Source: an uncultured Lachnospiraceae bacterium
GTDB taxonomy: Bacteria; Bacillota_A; Clostridia; Lachnospirales; Lachnospiraceae
DNA: 6,281 nucleotides
Reading direction: 5' to 3'
Assembly: GCA_910585655.1 (NCBI GenBank)
Contig: CAJUFW010000188.1
Location: forward strand, 1 to 6,281
Part shown: positions 6,275-6,281 of the stretch, piece after piece
Position numbering within the stretch: the first letter of the stretch is position 1
Layout of the letters: each line of letters begins with the position of its first letter
Made by a program: the position numbers and the translations under genes
Notes under the pieces: model-generated
What the model saw: the letters and a program-made list of their open reading frames with translations, nothing else
Told to the model about the DNA's origin: nothing
Databases searched by the model: none

Positions 6275-6281
6275 AGATCGG
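6275..6281. other. Probable sequencing-adapter remnant at the contig end
   Basis: The last seven bases, AGATCGG, equal the first seven bases of the Illumina TruSeq adapter (AGATCGGAAGAGC). They sit exactly at the window edge and create an in-frame stop in a PadR gene that is otherwise well conserved. A chance match of seven bases at one fixed position is about 1 in 16,000. Confidence 0.7.

Overview
The window looks like a chromosomal piece from a low-to-moderate GC Firmicute, most likely a gut Clostridia member of the Lachnospiraceae type. This is an inference from gene families, strong AGGAGG ribosome binding sites, AT-rich intergenic regions with compact intrinsic terminators, and a PadR/DUF1700/DUF4097 cassette. 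No rRNA, tRNA, CRISPR array or insertion sequence was seen. The two ends cut through genes, and the last seven bases match the start of the common Illumina adapter, so the right edge is probably a raw contig end.

Layout, left to right. (1) 1-957, + strand: the C-terminal ~318 residues of a MATE-family multidrug/metabolite exporter, followed by a perfect 18-bp stem terminator. (2) 1013-1612, - strand: a 5'-truncated remnant of an AAA/DUF4143-type ATPase. Its winged-helix and nuclease-like C-terminal parts remain, but the P-loop ATPase half is absent. It converges on the MATE gene and shares the terminator. (3) 1761-3326, + strand: a complete type-B carboxylesterase with an intact Ser-Glu-His triad, a good ribosome binding site and its own terminator. 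(4) 3516-4010, - strand: a small coiled-coil protein built on an 11-residue (33-bp) tandem repeat, with its own promoter and terminator. (5) 4176-6274, - strand: a tightly overlapping three-gene operon, transcribed PadR regulator (5' end cut) -> DUF1700/HAAS membrane protein -> DUF4097 beta-helix-like membrane protein.

How the genes work together: only the third block is a clear functional unit. A PadR-type repressor typically controls the membrane protein genes downstream of it, and the overlaps (8 bp and 4 bp) imply coupled translation. The HAAS protein and the DUF4097 protein probably act together at the membrane, perhaps in envelope-stress sensing, but their biochemical role cannot be read from the sequence. 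The MATE exporter, the esterase and the coiled-coil gene appear to be independent transcription units.

I do not see a convincing new multi-gene system. The observations most worth a second look are the adapter remnant that breaks the PadR frame, the truncated DUF4143 gene, the hendecad repeat with two identical 33-bp copies, and the cysteine-bearing repeat ladder of the DUF4097 protein.
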